DNA of 64,000 nucleotides from Armatimonadota bacterium (GTDB lineage: Bacteria > Armatimonadota > Fimbriimonadia > Fimbriimonadales > Fimbriimonadaceae). Location: positions 372,001 through 436,000 of the forward strand of contig JAFLBD010000002.1 in NCBI GenBank assembly GCA_017303935.1, written 5' to 3'. A model generated the notes under the pieces. It was not told the origin of the DNA, made no database searches, and was given only the letters and a program-made list of their open reading frames with translations. This document shows, piece after piece, positions 1 to 7,682 of the stretch (position 1 is its first letter; each line of letters begins with the position of its first letter). Both the position numbers and the translations under genes were made by a program.

Positions 1-830
1 AAATCGACCTTGATTCGGCCGAGGAGCTTTGCCCACTCCCAGGCTTGGACGATCACGGTATTGCCAACAAGCGTTGGGTACGGGCCGATCGGTGCCGGCA
101 GGCCAGGAATCTGTGCATTACCAAGGTAAGAGTGCGAATGTCCGCCAACGATCATGTCGAGATCGGGGATTCGGGCGGCGATTGCTTTGTCCTCGTCATA
201 GCCCATGTGGCTGAGCAAAATGAACTTGTTTATGCCTTGAATCTTGTACTTATTGATCTCGGTTTGAATGCTGGAATCCAGCGGCTTCATCTTGATTTGA
301 TCGCCCGGTGAGCTGATTGAAAGCAAGTCGGGAGTCATCACCCCGATGAGAGCGATACGCTCGCCACTGACATTCAGAATCGTCGATGGGCGGACGAAAT
401 TTCGCACATTGGGTTCGTTCGTGAAATCAAGATTGCAGCAAACCACGGGGAACTGGACCGTTCGGAGGAAAGGCGCAAGGCCAACAGGACCATCGTCAAA
501 TTCATGGTTGCCCAATGTCATTGCATCGTAGCCGCAGATATTCATGAGTAAGGCATCTGCTGCCCCTCGGTAGACGTTGTAGTAAAGCGTGCCTTGGAAG
601 GAATCGCCAGCGTTCAGGACAACAACGTTCTTGTCCAGCGTTCGGTATCGCTTGAGGAGCGTCGCGACCCGCGCATAGCCTCCGTACGGCTTCTTCGAGA
701 TCATCGCCGGTTCAACTCGGCTATGGATATCGTTCGTGTGCAGCACCGTCAGCGAAAATGCGGGCTCGGCGGCCTGCGAAATCGGTGCCAACAGCACCAT
801 GCCAAATGCTAGAAAACTTGCTAGCTTCAT
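1..830 (-). CDS. Secreted 5'-nucleotidase / metallophosphatase (UshA family), 3' end cut by window edge
   Basis: The reverse strand is open from an ATG at 830 to the left edge (276 codons, no stop), so the gene is truncated at its C-terminus. The N-terminus is a signal peptide (MKLASFLAFGMVLLAP, cleavage after ISQA). The metal-binding motifs of calcineurin-like 5'-nucleotidases follow in order: HTNDIHSR, NAGDSF, GNHEFDDG, LSHMGYDED and GGHSHS. This family hydrolyses nucleotides or related phosphoesters in the periplasm with a dinuclear metal centre. The substrate-binding C-terminal domain lies outside the window, so UshA, 2',3'-cyclic phosphodiesterase or a related enzyme cannot be distinguished. 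It is divergent from pilT, with a 122-bp gap. Confidence 0.88.
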   Translation of the reverse strand, partial: MKLASFLAFGMVLLAPISQAAEPAFSLTVLHTNDIHSRVEPAMISKKPYGGYARVATLLKRYRTLDKNVVVLNAGDSFQGTLYYNVYRGAADALLMNICGYDAMTLGNHEFDDGPVGLAPFLRTVQFPVVCCNLDFTNEPNVRNFVRPSTILNVSGERIALIGVMTPDLLSISSPGDQIKMKPLDSSIQTEINKYKIQGINKFILLSHMGYDEDKAIAARIPDLDMIVGGHSHSYLGNAQIPGLPAPIGPYPTLVGNTVIVQAWEWAKLLGRIKVD

Positions 831-916
831 GGCCCAAGTATAGCCTTGCGTCACAGGGGTTGATGTTAAAAGTAATTCCCGTTGAACATTCGCGCTCGCA
901 ATCTGCGTCGTACAAT

Positions 917-925
917 TGCTATCAT
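917..925 (+). promoter_or_regulatory. Putative extended -10 promoter for pilT
   Basis: TGC followed by TATCAT matches an extended -10 element, about 27 bases before the pilT ATG at 953. No convincing -35 hexamer sits 17-18 bases upstream. The same TGC spacer occurs before the -10 of pilM, rplU, cheW and rpsR in this window, which raises its credibility. Confidence 0.42.
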
Positions 926-952
926 TAAAGTTTCCAACGAGTAGCCGATCAA

Positions 953-2197
953 ATGCAGAATCAGAACACTCCTCCGCCACAAGCGCCGCCTGGAATGGTG
1001 CCGCCACCGCCGGGTCAAGTCCCCCAGCCACCGATGCAGCAACAAGCCGCTGCTCCTCCACTTGAGGGTGCCGGCAAGCCGCGTCCGATCGACGATCTCC
1101 ACATTGATGCACTGCTTGAGATCGTGGTAGATCGCAACTGCTCCGACCTTCACATTTGCACCGCCAGCGAGCCTGTGATCCGTGAAGATGGTGCTTTGAA
1201 GCGACTGAACTTCGAAAAGTTTGATGCCGCGCAAACCCAGCGGATGATGTACGAAATCATCTCGGATGATCAGATTCAGCGATTCGAATCGACATTGGAG
1301 CTCGACTTCTCGTACGCACTTCCTCGAGGACGAGCACGATTCCGTGTGAACCTTTACCGAGACAAGGGCGCGGTTGCTGCTGCGTTCCGTTTGATTTCGA
1401 GCCGAATTCCAACAGTTCGCGAATTGAACCTCCCGCCGCTGCTTGATCAGCTCACCGAGCGACCTCGTGGCTTGATTCTGGTTACAGGTCCGACCGGTTC
1501 CGGTAAGTCGACTTCGCTCGCTGCGATGATCAACCACATCAACGCGAACTCGGCCGTTCACATCATCACGATTGAAGACCCGATCGAATACCTCCACTCG
1601 CACAAGCAGTCGCTGATCAACCAGCGTGAAGTTGGGCAAGATACCAAGAGCTTCAACAACGCTCTGCGTGCAGCGCTACGTGAAGACCCAGACGTCTTGC
1701 TCGTCGGTGAAATGCGTGACGTGGAAACGATCAGCTTGGCGATCACCGCAGCTGAAACGGGCCACTTGGTTTTCGCAACTCTCCACACCAACAACGCTGC
1801 GGAATCGATTGACCGTATCGTTGACGTTTTCCCTCCAGGACAGCAGGAACAAATCCGAGTTCAGCTTGCCAACAACTTGGTTGCGATTGTTTCGCAGCAG
1901 CTGTTGCCGCGAGCCAGTGGGCCGGGCCGTGTGCCAGTCAACGAAATCATGTTGGCCACCCCTGCGATCCGAAACCTTATCCGTGAAGGTAAAACTCACC
2001 AAATTCCTTCGACGATTCAGACCAGCGGAAACTTGGGCATGTTCACCATGGACCAATGCTTGCGCGATCTGTACATGAAGGGTGTCATCACTCTGGACGA
2101 AGCGATGAGCCGATGCCAGAACCAAGACGAACTGAAGAAGATGATTTCCACCACTGGGGCTGGTGTCCCTGGCGGAACACCTCCTCCACGACGCTAA
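953..2197 (+). CDS. pilT: Type IV pilus retraction ATPase PilT
   Basis: A 414-aa hexameric secretion ATPase that powers pilus depolymerisation at the inner-membrane base. Visible motifs are Walker A GPTGSGKST (179-187), an Asp box around IEDP (207-210), Walker B in DPDVLLVGEMRD (245-256), a His box in TLHTNNAAES (276-285), and the PilT-specific AIRNLIREG (338-346) followed by TMDQCLRDLY. The last two favour PilT over PilB/GspE, and the large N-terminal domain of PilB is absent. An unusual Pro/Gln-rich tail fills the first 45 residues and is probably disordered. pilC follows after 24 bp. A separate extension ATPase is not seen in the window. Confidence 0.93.
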   Translation: MQNQNTPPPQAPPGMVPPPPGQVPQPPMQQQAAAPPLEGAGKPRPIDDLHIDALLEIVVDRNCSDLHICTASEPVIREDGALKRLNFEKFDAAQTQRMMYEIISDDQIQRFESTLELDFSYALPRGRARFRVNLYRDKGAVAAAFRLISSRIPTVRELNLPPLLDQLTERPRGLILVTGPTGSGKSTSLAAMINHINANSAVHIITIEDPIEYLHSHKQSLINQREVGQDTKSFNNALRAALREDPDVLLVGEMRDVETISLAITAAETGHLVFATLHTNNAAESIDRIVDVFPPGQQEQIRVQLANNLVAIVSQQLLPRASGPGRVPVNEIMLATPAIRNLIREGKTHQIPSTIQTSGNLGMFTMDQCLRDLYMKGVITLDEAMSRCQNQDELKKMISTTGAGVPGGTPPPRR

Positions 2198-2221
2198 TAT
2201 TGCCGACAAGAATATAAAGCC

Positions 2222-3448
2222 ATGCCCATTTACAGCTACGCGTTCAAAGATGGTTCTGGAGGAATCCAGAAAGGCACCATGGAAGCCGAGAGCGAGGAAG
2301 TCCTACGTCGCCGTTTTGGCGAACAAGGTTTCGAAGTAATCGAAGTCCAGGTCATCAAGGCCAAGGCGCCCAAGCAGAAGAACCTCGGAAAGGTCAAGCG
2401 CGCTGATCTCGCGATTTTCTGTCGACAGTTCAGTACGATGGTTGACGCCGGTGTTTCGCTGGTGCGCTGCCTTGACGTTTTGGCTCGCCAAACTCAAAAC
2501 CCCAAGCTGAAGAAAATGCTGGCGGATATCGGCGACCGAATCGAATCGGGCGAATCGCTCAGCCGGGCGATGCAACGCCACCCGCGGACCTTTGATAGTC
2601 TGTTTATCGGTCTTGTCAAAGCCGGTGAAGTCGGTGGTGTGCTTGAAGAAGCTCTGCAACGACTCTCTCACTTCTTGGAGAAAGACGTCGAACTTCGCCG
2701 AAAGATCAAATCGGCGATGACCTATCCGATCTTGGTTTTGACCGCTGCAATCGGTATCGTGGGCTTCTTGGTCAGCTGGGTCGTCCCTCAGTTTGCTCAG
2801 CTGTTTAAAGACATCGGCCTCAAGGACGATGAATTCCCAGCAATGACCAAATTCCTCATTGACCTTTCGGCGACGTTTGTTCAACGATGGTGGATGTATC
2901 TGGGCGGCGTAATTCTCATCTTGATCACCTACAAACTGGTGGCGTCCACTCGATTTGGGCGGCGATTGATTGACCGTGTGAAGCTTAAAGTGCCGGTGTT
3001 TGGCAAGCTGCACCACATGATTTGTATGGCTCGGTTTAGCCGAACGATGGGCACGTTGCTCACTTCGGGCGTTCCGATTCTGCAAGCGATGGAAACGGTT
3101 GCGGGAACGGTGGGTAACACCATCATGTCCGACGCCGTTTTAGAAGCACGAGCTCGAATTCGAGAAGGTGACCGAATCGGCGACCCGCTCGAAGAGTCCC
3201 GATTGTTCCCACCGATGGTCATTCACATGATCGGCGTTGGTGAAGAATCCGGTTCGCTCGACTTCATGCTGCAAAAGATCGCAGACTTCTACGAAGATGA
3301 AGTTGAAGCGCGTGTGGCTTCGCTCACAGCGGCGCTGGAGCCGATCATGATTCTCATCCTTGGTTTCATCGTCGGATTCATCGTTATTGCGATGTTCCTT
3401 CCTCTGATTAAGGTGATTGAAGGTCTGTCCAGCGGCAACAACGAATAA
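2222..3448 (+). CDS. pilC: Type IV pilus inner-membrane platform protein PilC
   Basis: A 408-aa GspF/PilC-family protein with two tandem T2SF domains (about 62-190 and 269-395). Three predicted membrane segments lie near 167-188, 223-240 and 372-395. Conserved family signatures include FCRQFSTMVDAG in repeat 1, MARFSRTMGTLLTSGVP in repeat 2, and the glycine-bearing GEESGSLDFML. It forms the platform that couples the cytoplasmic ATPases to pilin polymerisation. It is co-transcribed with pilT and followed by a strong intrinsic terminator, so pilT-pilC forms its own unit. Confidence 0.95.
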   Translation: MPIYSYAFKDGSGGIQKGTMEAESEEVLRRRFGEQGFEVIEVQVIKAKAPKQKNLGKVKRADLAIFCRQFSTMVDAGVSLVRCLDVLARQTQNPKLKKMLADIGDRIESGESLSRAMQRHPRTFDSLFIGLVKAGEVGGVLEEALQRLSHFLEKDVELRRKIKSAMTYPILVLTAAIGIVGFLVSWVVPQFAQLFKDIGLKDDEFPAMTKFLIDLSATFVQRWWMYLGGVILILITYKLVASTRFGRRLIDRVKLKVPVFGKLHHMICMARFSRTMGTLLTSGVPILQAMETVAGTVGNTIMSDAVLEARARIREGDRIGDPLEESRLFPPMVIHMIGVGEESGSLDFMLQKIADFYEDEVEARVASLTAALEPIMILILGFIVGFIVIAMFLPLIKVIEGLSSGNNE

Positions 3449-3469
3449 TCGCGGTTACCATCGCCAAGC

Positions 3470-3508
3470 AACTTGCCCCGATTTTTGCGTCGGGGCAAGT
3501 TCATTTTT
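3470..3508 (+). terminator. Rho-independent terminator after pilT-pilC
   Basis: A perfect 12-bp inverted repeat (3470-3481 with 3490-3501; AACTTGCCCCGA and its complement) with an 8-nt loop is followed by a T-rich stretch. It lies 22 bp after the pilC stop codon. Confidence 0.85.
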
Positions 3509-3573
3509 GACACAAGGAACCCGATAATTTTAGGGGGAGCCACAACCGGTATTCTCTCTCGCAACACGTCACC

Positions 3574-4605
3574 ATGCAAGGACTTTTTCCGATTTGGACC
3601 GTCGCCTTTGCGCTCATGATGGGAGCGTCCATCGGGAGCTTTCTCAATGTGGTGATTTACCGGATGCCATTAGGGCTAAAGCTTGGCGAGCCCAAACACA
3701 GTTTCTGCCCGAATTGTAATCACCAATTGCACGTGCCCGATTTGGTGCCTTTGTTCAGCTGGCTATTCTTAGGCGGGAAGTGTCGTCACTGCCGAGTACC
3801 GATCCCGCCACGATACTTTATCGTTGAGCTTATCACCGGTTCACTTTGGGCCATTATTTGGTATCAAAACTTGATCGTCGGTTGGAATCTCCTTCAGGCG
3901 GTTGCCCTGTTCCTGATGGTGAGCACCCTCGTTGCGGCGACCTTCATCGACCTTCGCTGGTTCATCATTCCTGACCAGCTCAACGCGTTCTTGTTGGCGG
4001 TTGGGCTCGTTGTAAACGGAATTCAAATTGGGATGGGATTGCCGGGAGCCTGGTTGTGGGGCATGCCCGCATCTATCGCCGGCGCGCTGGTCGGAACGTT
4101 CTCGATTTGGTTTGTGACTCTTGTGGGGCGACTCTTGTTCGGCAAAGACGCGATGGGGCACGGGGATATCAAGCTCATGCGTGGGATTGGGGCAATTCTG
4201 CTTCCGGTTGGAGTCGGACTAACTTTTGCCATCGCCGTCGTCCTCGGTGCGGTGCTCGGAATCGTGCAAGTTTTGATCTCTCGCAAGCTCAAGAGTGGGC
4301 AAGAAGAAGCGGAAACCGAAGACAACGAGCCGTATATTCCAGAGTCGATCGCATCAATTTTCAAATGCGGACTCGGTTACTTTTTGGCGTTTGATTGCAT
4401 CGGCCTTGCGATTCCAAAGTTCTATGAATCCTGGTTTGGCGAAAACCCGTACAGCAATGAAGATTTTGATCCTAGCTGGACTCCCGAACCCACAGCGATT
4501 CCCTTTGGGCCATACCTGGCTGTCGGAGCGATCCTTGCCGCACTCGCCAACGCGCCCCTAATGCAGATTGTTAATCGGTATTGGGCATATCTGAACGGTT
4601 CGTGA
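3574..4605 (+). CDS. pilD: Prepilin peptidase / N-methyltransferase (PilD, A24 family)
   Basis: A 343-aa polytopic membrane aspartyl protease that cleaves and N-methylates prepilins. It has the two zinc-binding CxxC pairs of the methyltransferase domain (C45/C48 and C70/C73). The A24 catalytic aspartates are D126 or D134 in FIDLRWFIIPD and D198 in GHGDIK. The usual FGPYLAVGA motif is near 311. It is longer than the usual 250-290 aa because about 70 residues, partly acidic and containing one hydrophobic stretch, separate the penultimate and final membrane helices (about 240-308). Its own clients, the four prepilin-like proteins, are encoded immediately downstream. Confidence 0.93.
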   Translation: MQGLFPIWTVAFALMMGASIGSFLNVVIYRMPLGLKLGEPKHSFCPNCNHQLHVPDLVPLFSWLFLGGKCRHCRVPIPPRYFIVELITGSLWAIIWYQNLIVGWNLLQAVALFLMVSTLVAATFIDLRWFIIPDQLNAFLLAVGLVVNGIQIGMGLPGAWLWGMPASIAGALVGTFSIWFVTLVGRLLFGKDAMGHGDIKLMRGIGAILLPVGVGLTFAIAVVLGAVLGIVQVLISRKLKSGQEEAETEDNEPYIPESIASIFKCGLGYFLAFDCIGLAIPKFYESWFGENPYSNEDFDPSWTPEPTAIPFGPYLAVGAILAALANAPLMQIVNRYWAYLNGS

Positions 4606-4711
4606 ATTGCGAAGTTACGGCGAACTTGAAAAATTGGTTCCAAGATTCAAGAACATTTGGAACAGCATCAAGGTCCATATAGTCTAGAATTACCAGACGG
4701 CAGAGAAAATC

Positions 4712-5593
4712 ATGCATCGAAGGCACGGCTTTACCCTTATTGAGTTGCTCGCAGTGATCGCAATCATTGCGTTGCTCTCCGCGATTATCTTCCCAGTGTT
4801 TGCTCGTGCCCGAGACAACGCTAACCGGAGCAGTGATTTGTCGAGCCTAAACTCGATCCGATCCGCATTGCAACTTTACAAAGTGGACAATGGCGGATAT
4901 CCACCTGCACTGTTGGGTTATGTGAACCCTTACGAAGCAGGTGCTGTTGGCGCCGGCGTAGTGCCTGCCGACCGAATCACCGGATTCTTGTATCCCAAGC
5001 GAGTCGGCGGAATCAACAGCTTCAAGTCCGTCGTGAGCCGCTACGCATTGGATGCCACAACTAAGGCCGTTTGGCCACAGCAAGATGCAAGAGCCGTCGG
5101 TTCTGCGCCACAAGTTGACCTCAATGGAGACGGTGCAGTGAATGGTGCCGATGACATCGCAGGTGCACGACAAGCTTACGGTCCAACGACTCAAGTGCTG
5201 CAGGATCCTTCGCAGGCTGCCAGCGCGACCAACCAAGCTCTGAATTTCTATCAACTCAGCGGCTACGATGTGGCGCAATTGCCAAAGGGCATCGGCGCGG
5301 CGAGTGAGCGATGGGAAGTTCGCTACCGGCTATTCTGGTCAAATTATTCGATCGGCCAAGGTGCAGGATATGGGCAAGGAAATGCTCTGGATGATCCAAG
5401 GCAACTGGGTTACTCTGATCCAGACGACAAGTCCGTTATCACCTGGAACAGCTATTACCGAGATTGGGAGCCACAAGGTGTGAACAAGGTGCCACAGCGC
5501 AGCAAGCGCGATATGGTGCTGTTCCTTGGCGGTGCTGCTCGAATGTTTGATTCAAGGCAAGTGTACGACCAAGGCTGGCGCGTACTTCCTTAA
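4712..5593 (+). CDS. Prepilin-like protein, FimU/GspG-type, with EF-hand-like loop
   Basis: 293 aa. A class III prepilin leader (MHRRHG, cut before FTLIELL) carries the conserved Glu at mature position 5. The hydrophobic helix continues into PVFARAR, a motif frequent in Armatimonadota pseudopilins. The globular part contains DLNGDGAVNGADD (about 136-148), a dockerin/EF-hand-like calcium-binding loop. Being first of the minor-pilin-type block, it matches the FimU/GspH position. It is larger than the typical 140-170 aa. It could instead be a major pseudopilin, since no other obvious pilin subunit is present in the window. Confidence 0.82.
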   Translation: MHRRHGFTLIELLAVIAIIALLSAIIFPVFARARDNANRSSDLSSLNSIRSALQLYKVDNGGYPPALLGYVNPYEAGAVGAGVVPADRITGFLYPKRVGGINSFKSVVSRYALDATTKAVWPQQDARAVGSAPQVDLNGDGAVNGADDIAGARQAYGPTTQVLQDPSQAASATNQALNFYQLSGYDVAQLPKGIGAASERWEVRYRLFWSNYSIGQGAGYGQGNALDDPRQLGYSDPDDKSVITWNSYYRDWEPQGVNKVPQRSKRDMVLFLGGAARMFDSRQVYDQGWRVLP

Positions 5594-5649
5594 CCTGGAG
5601 CAGGTTTCAATCCTTTTCGCTTGCAATGAATTTATTATTGGGAAATTGT

Positions 5650-7680
5650 ATGACCCGGACCGCGCATCGTAAAACTCAAAGAGGATCTTCGCTTTTAGAA
5701 ATCCTCGTGGTGATCGTGATTTTCACAGTGGGCATTTTGGCCGCTGTGCAGGTCTATCCTGGGGGGCTCAATGTTCTGCGCGCGAACCGAAGTAATTCGG
5801 TCGCCAACGCGCTCAATCGCGCCGAAATGGAGCGATTGAAGAACGAAGTCGAGCAGATGCCGGTCGCTGTGTTGCCGCTGACCTATGCTTTCCGTGGCAC
5901 TTACCGCGAACTTGAACTTGATCTCCAAAAACGGCCGACCGATTTGATGCCGACTGGCGCCACTGGACTTTCGACCAACGGAATCATTACCGACGCTGAC
6001 GGAGGAATCGGCAAATGGCAGCTTTTTTCAGGTGCGAATGTCGCCCGGTACGTGGTCGGCGAGGGGCGCAGAATCCCTGGCCCGCGATTTGTTCAAACCG
6101 CAACCGGTACCGAATTTGGTGGCGTGATGAACCTGCAGTTCGCTCCGGTGTTCATCGAAACAGGCTTTGAGTATTCCGATCCGTCCTCTGCAGACGCGGT
6201 GTTCTTTAACAAACCTCACGTCGTGTACGGCAACGATCTGATTCGGCGAATCGTGGACACCGCTCCAGTCGGATCGCGGATGCGACAAGACTACACGGTC
6301 TTTGTTGACGACGAGGGGCTAGAAATGACTGTGCCACAGGGTCCATATCGTTCCGATTTGGCCGTTGGCAGCGCCTCCCGTTTCTACCGAGTTTCGGCGC
6401 GAGTGCAGTACACGACTCCGGCTGGTACCGCGACGCAAGACCTTGTTCGCGTGCTGGGCGTTACGATGGCCGCGAATGGCGTGCCGCGAATCAACTATCC
6501 AGTAGGACTCGCTGCGCTGTTTGCTGTGGCAACTCCTGGATACACCTTCGAGCGCGTCGAGCCAGACACTCTCCAAGTAGCAAGAATTTTTGAAGATGTG
6601 TCGACCGGTAATTTCTTGACTGAAGCACAAATTTCGGCTCGTCCAGAAATTCTGGATGACGCTGTGTATCAGTACAAGCGGCTCAATGACCGACTCGGCG
6701 TATTGCTGTTCCACCCGAAGGGTGCGAGCTATACAGAACGCCGAAATCGAGGTCGATTCCCGCTCGTTGCGAAGGTGGACTACAACGTTCATGACTGGAG
6801 AAATCTCCGCGAAGATTTCCGAATTCCGCGACCTGTGCCTTATCAACACAAGCTGCTGATGGAATCGCTGAAGGTACTCGGCAACCTCGACAACGACGGT
6901 ACGCCGAACACCACTGGCATTGGCTTCCAGGTTAGGGTGAATGGTGGCGGACCACTCGAATACGTTGACTTCTTGCTGCTCGACCGGGAGACCGGCGCGG
7001 TGTACACGAAGTCGTCCTACCGAGTCGACAAATCCCGTGGCATCGTTTACTTCAATGACCTCGACAACAACCCAGCGAACGGTTTGACATGCGACGTGAT
7101 TTACTCGGGAATGACGACCGCAACACGGATTCCTGATGTCTCGGGTCGATCGGTGCGTGCAATCTTCCAAGCAAATGGCGATTTCGCTGTTCAACTGGTC
7201 AAGGCGACCACGGATTACCGACCTACTTTCTCGCAGACACTTGGCTTTGGTCAGTGCTATGTTGGCGGGACGGATGTCTCTGCGCCAAGTTCGTTGCCGA
7301 CCCGTCTCTACTTCCCGCTGTCTGATGCTGGAAAGAAGGTCATTGTCGGCGAAGCTTGGTACACCGATGCTGGTGGAAATCGTAAATCTCTGACCGAACA
7401 GGAGTTCATTATTCGGGCTCCATCGGGCGTAGATTGGGGCGCACTTGCCTATGTGGACTTGCAGGAAAAGGATGCGAGCGCGGCCGGTTTCGACTTTAGC
7501 TTTGGTTACGCTCTGCGATCAGTACGAGGTGCAAGCGTTACGATTAGGACCACTTGGAACCCTTCTACATTTGCGCTGTCTAACGATCCAGTAGCGAATT
7601 TGTCGAAGCTAAACGCCTTCTACACTCAAACTCGCCGAACGAGCACCGAGACGTTCCTGATGAAGGGAGCTCAAGAATAA
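5650..7680 (+). CDS. Giant PilV/GspI-like minor pilin
   Basis: About 676 aa from the ATG at 5650. An upstream in-frame ATG at 5626 would add eight hydrophobic residues and fits a prepilin leader less well. The N-terminus has a type IV leader ending in QRG before SSLLEILVVIVIFTVGILA, with Glu at +5, typical of PilV/GspI. The remaining 600-plus residues match no fold I recognise. They are rich in beta-strand patterns and include NLDNDGTPN, a DxDxDG-like acidic loop. PilV is normally about 180 aa. It lies 56 bp after the FimU-like gene and 2 bp before the PilW-like gene, so it is clearly in the same operon. Confidence 0.8.
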   Translation: MTRTAHRKTQRGSSLLEILVVIVIFTVGILAAVQVYPGGLNVLRANRSNSVANALNRAEMERLKNEVEQMPVAVLPLTYAFRGTYRELELDLQKRPTDLMPTGATGLSTNGIITDADGGIGKWQLFSGANVARYVVGEGRRIPGPRFVQTATGTEFGGVMNLQFAPVFIETGFEYSDPSSADAVFFNKPHVVYGNDLIRRIVDTAPVGSRMRQDYTVFVDDEGLEMTVPQGPYRSDLAVGSASRFYRVSARVQYTTPAGTATQDLVRVLGVTMAANGVPRINYPVGLAALFAVATPGYTFERVEPDTLQVARIFEDVSTGNFLTEAQISARPEILDDAVYQYKRLNDRLGVLLFHPKGASYTERRNRGRFPLVAKVDYNVHDWRNLREDFRIPRPVPYQHKLLMESLKVLGNLDNDGTPNTTGIGFQVRVNGGGPLEYVDFLLLDRETGAVYTKSSYRVDKSRGIVYFNDLDNNPANGLTCDVIYSGMTTATRIPDVSGRSVRAIFQANGDFAVQLVKATTDYRPTFSQTLGFGQCYVGGTDVSAPSSLPTRLYFPLSDAGKKVIVGEAWYTDAGGNRKSLTEQEFIIRAPSGVDWGALAYVDLQEKDASAAGFDFSFGYALRSVRGASVTIRTTWNPSTFALSNDPVANLSKLNAFYTQTRRTSTETFLMKGAQE

Positions 7681-7682
7681 CA

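Noticed and set aside
866-1639. A 257-codon reverse open frame opposite pilT
   Set aside because: It lies antisense to clear PilT motifs and has a highly basic, low-plausibility composition.
953-2197. Reading the first ATPase as the extension motor PilB/GspE
   Set aside because: The AIRNLIREG motif and the absence of a large N-terminal domain fit PilT.
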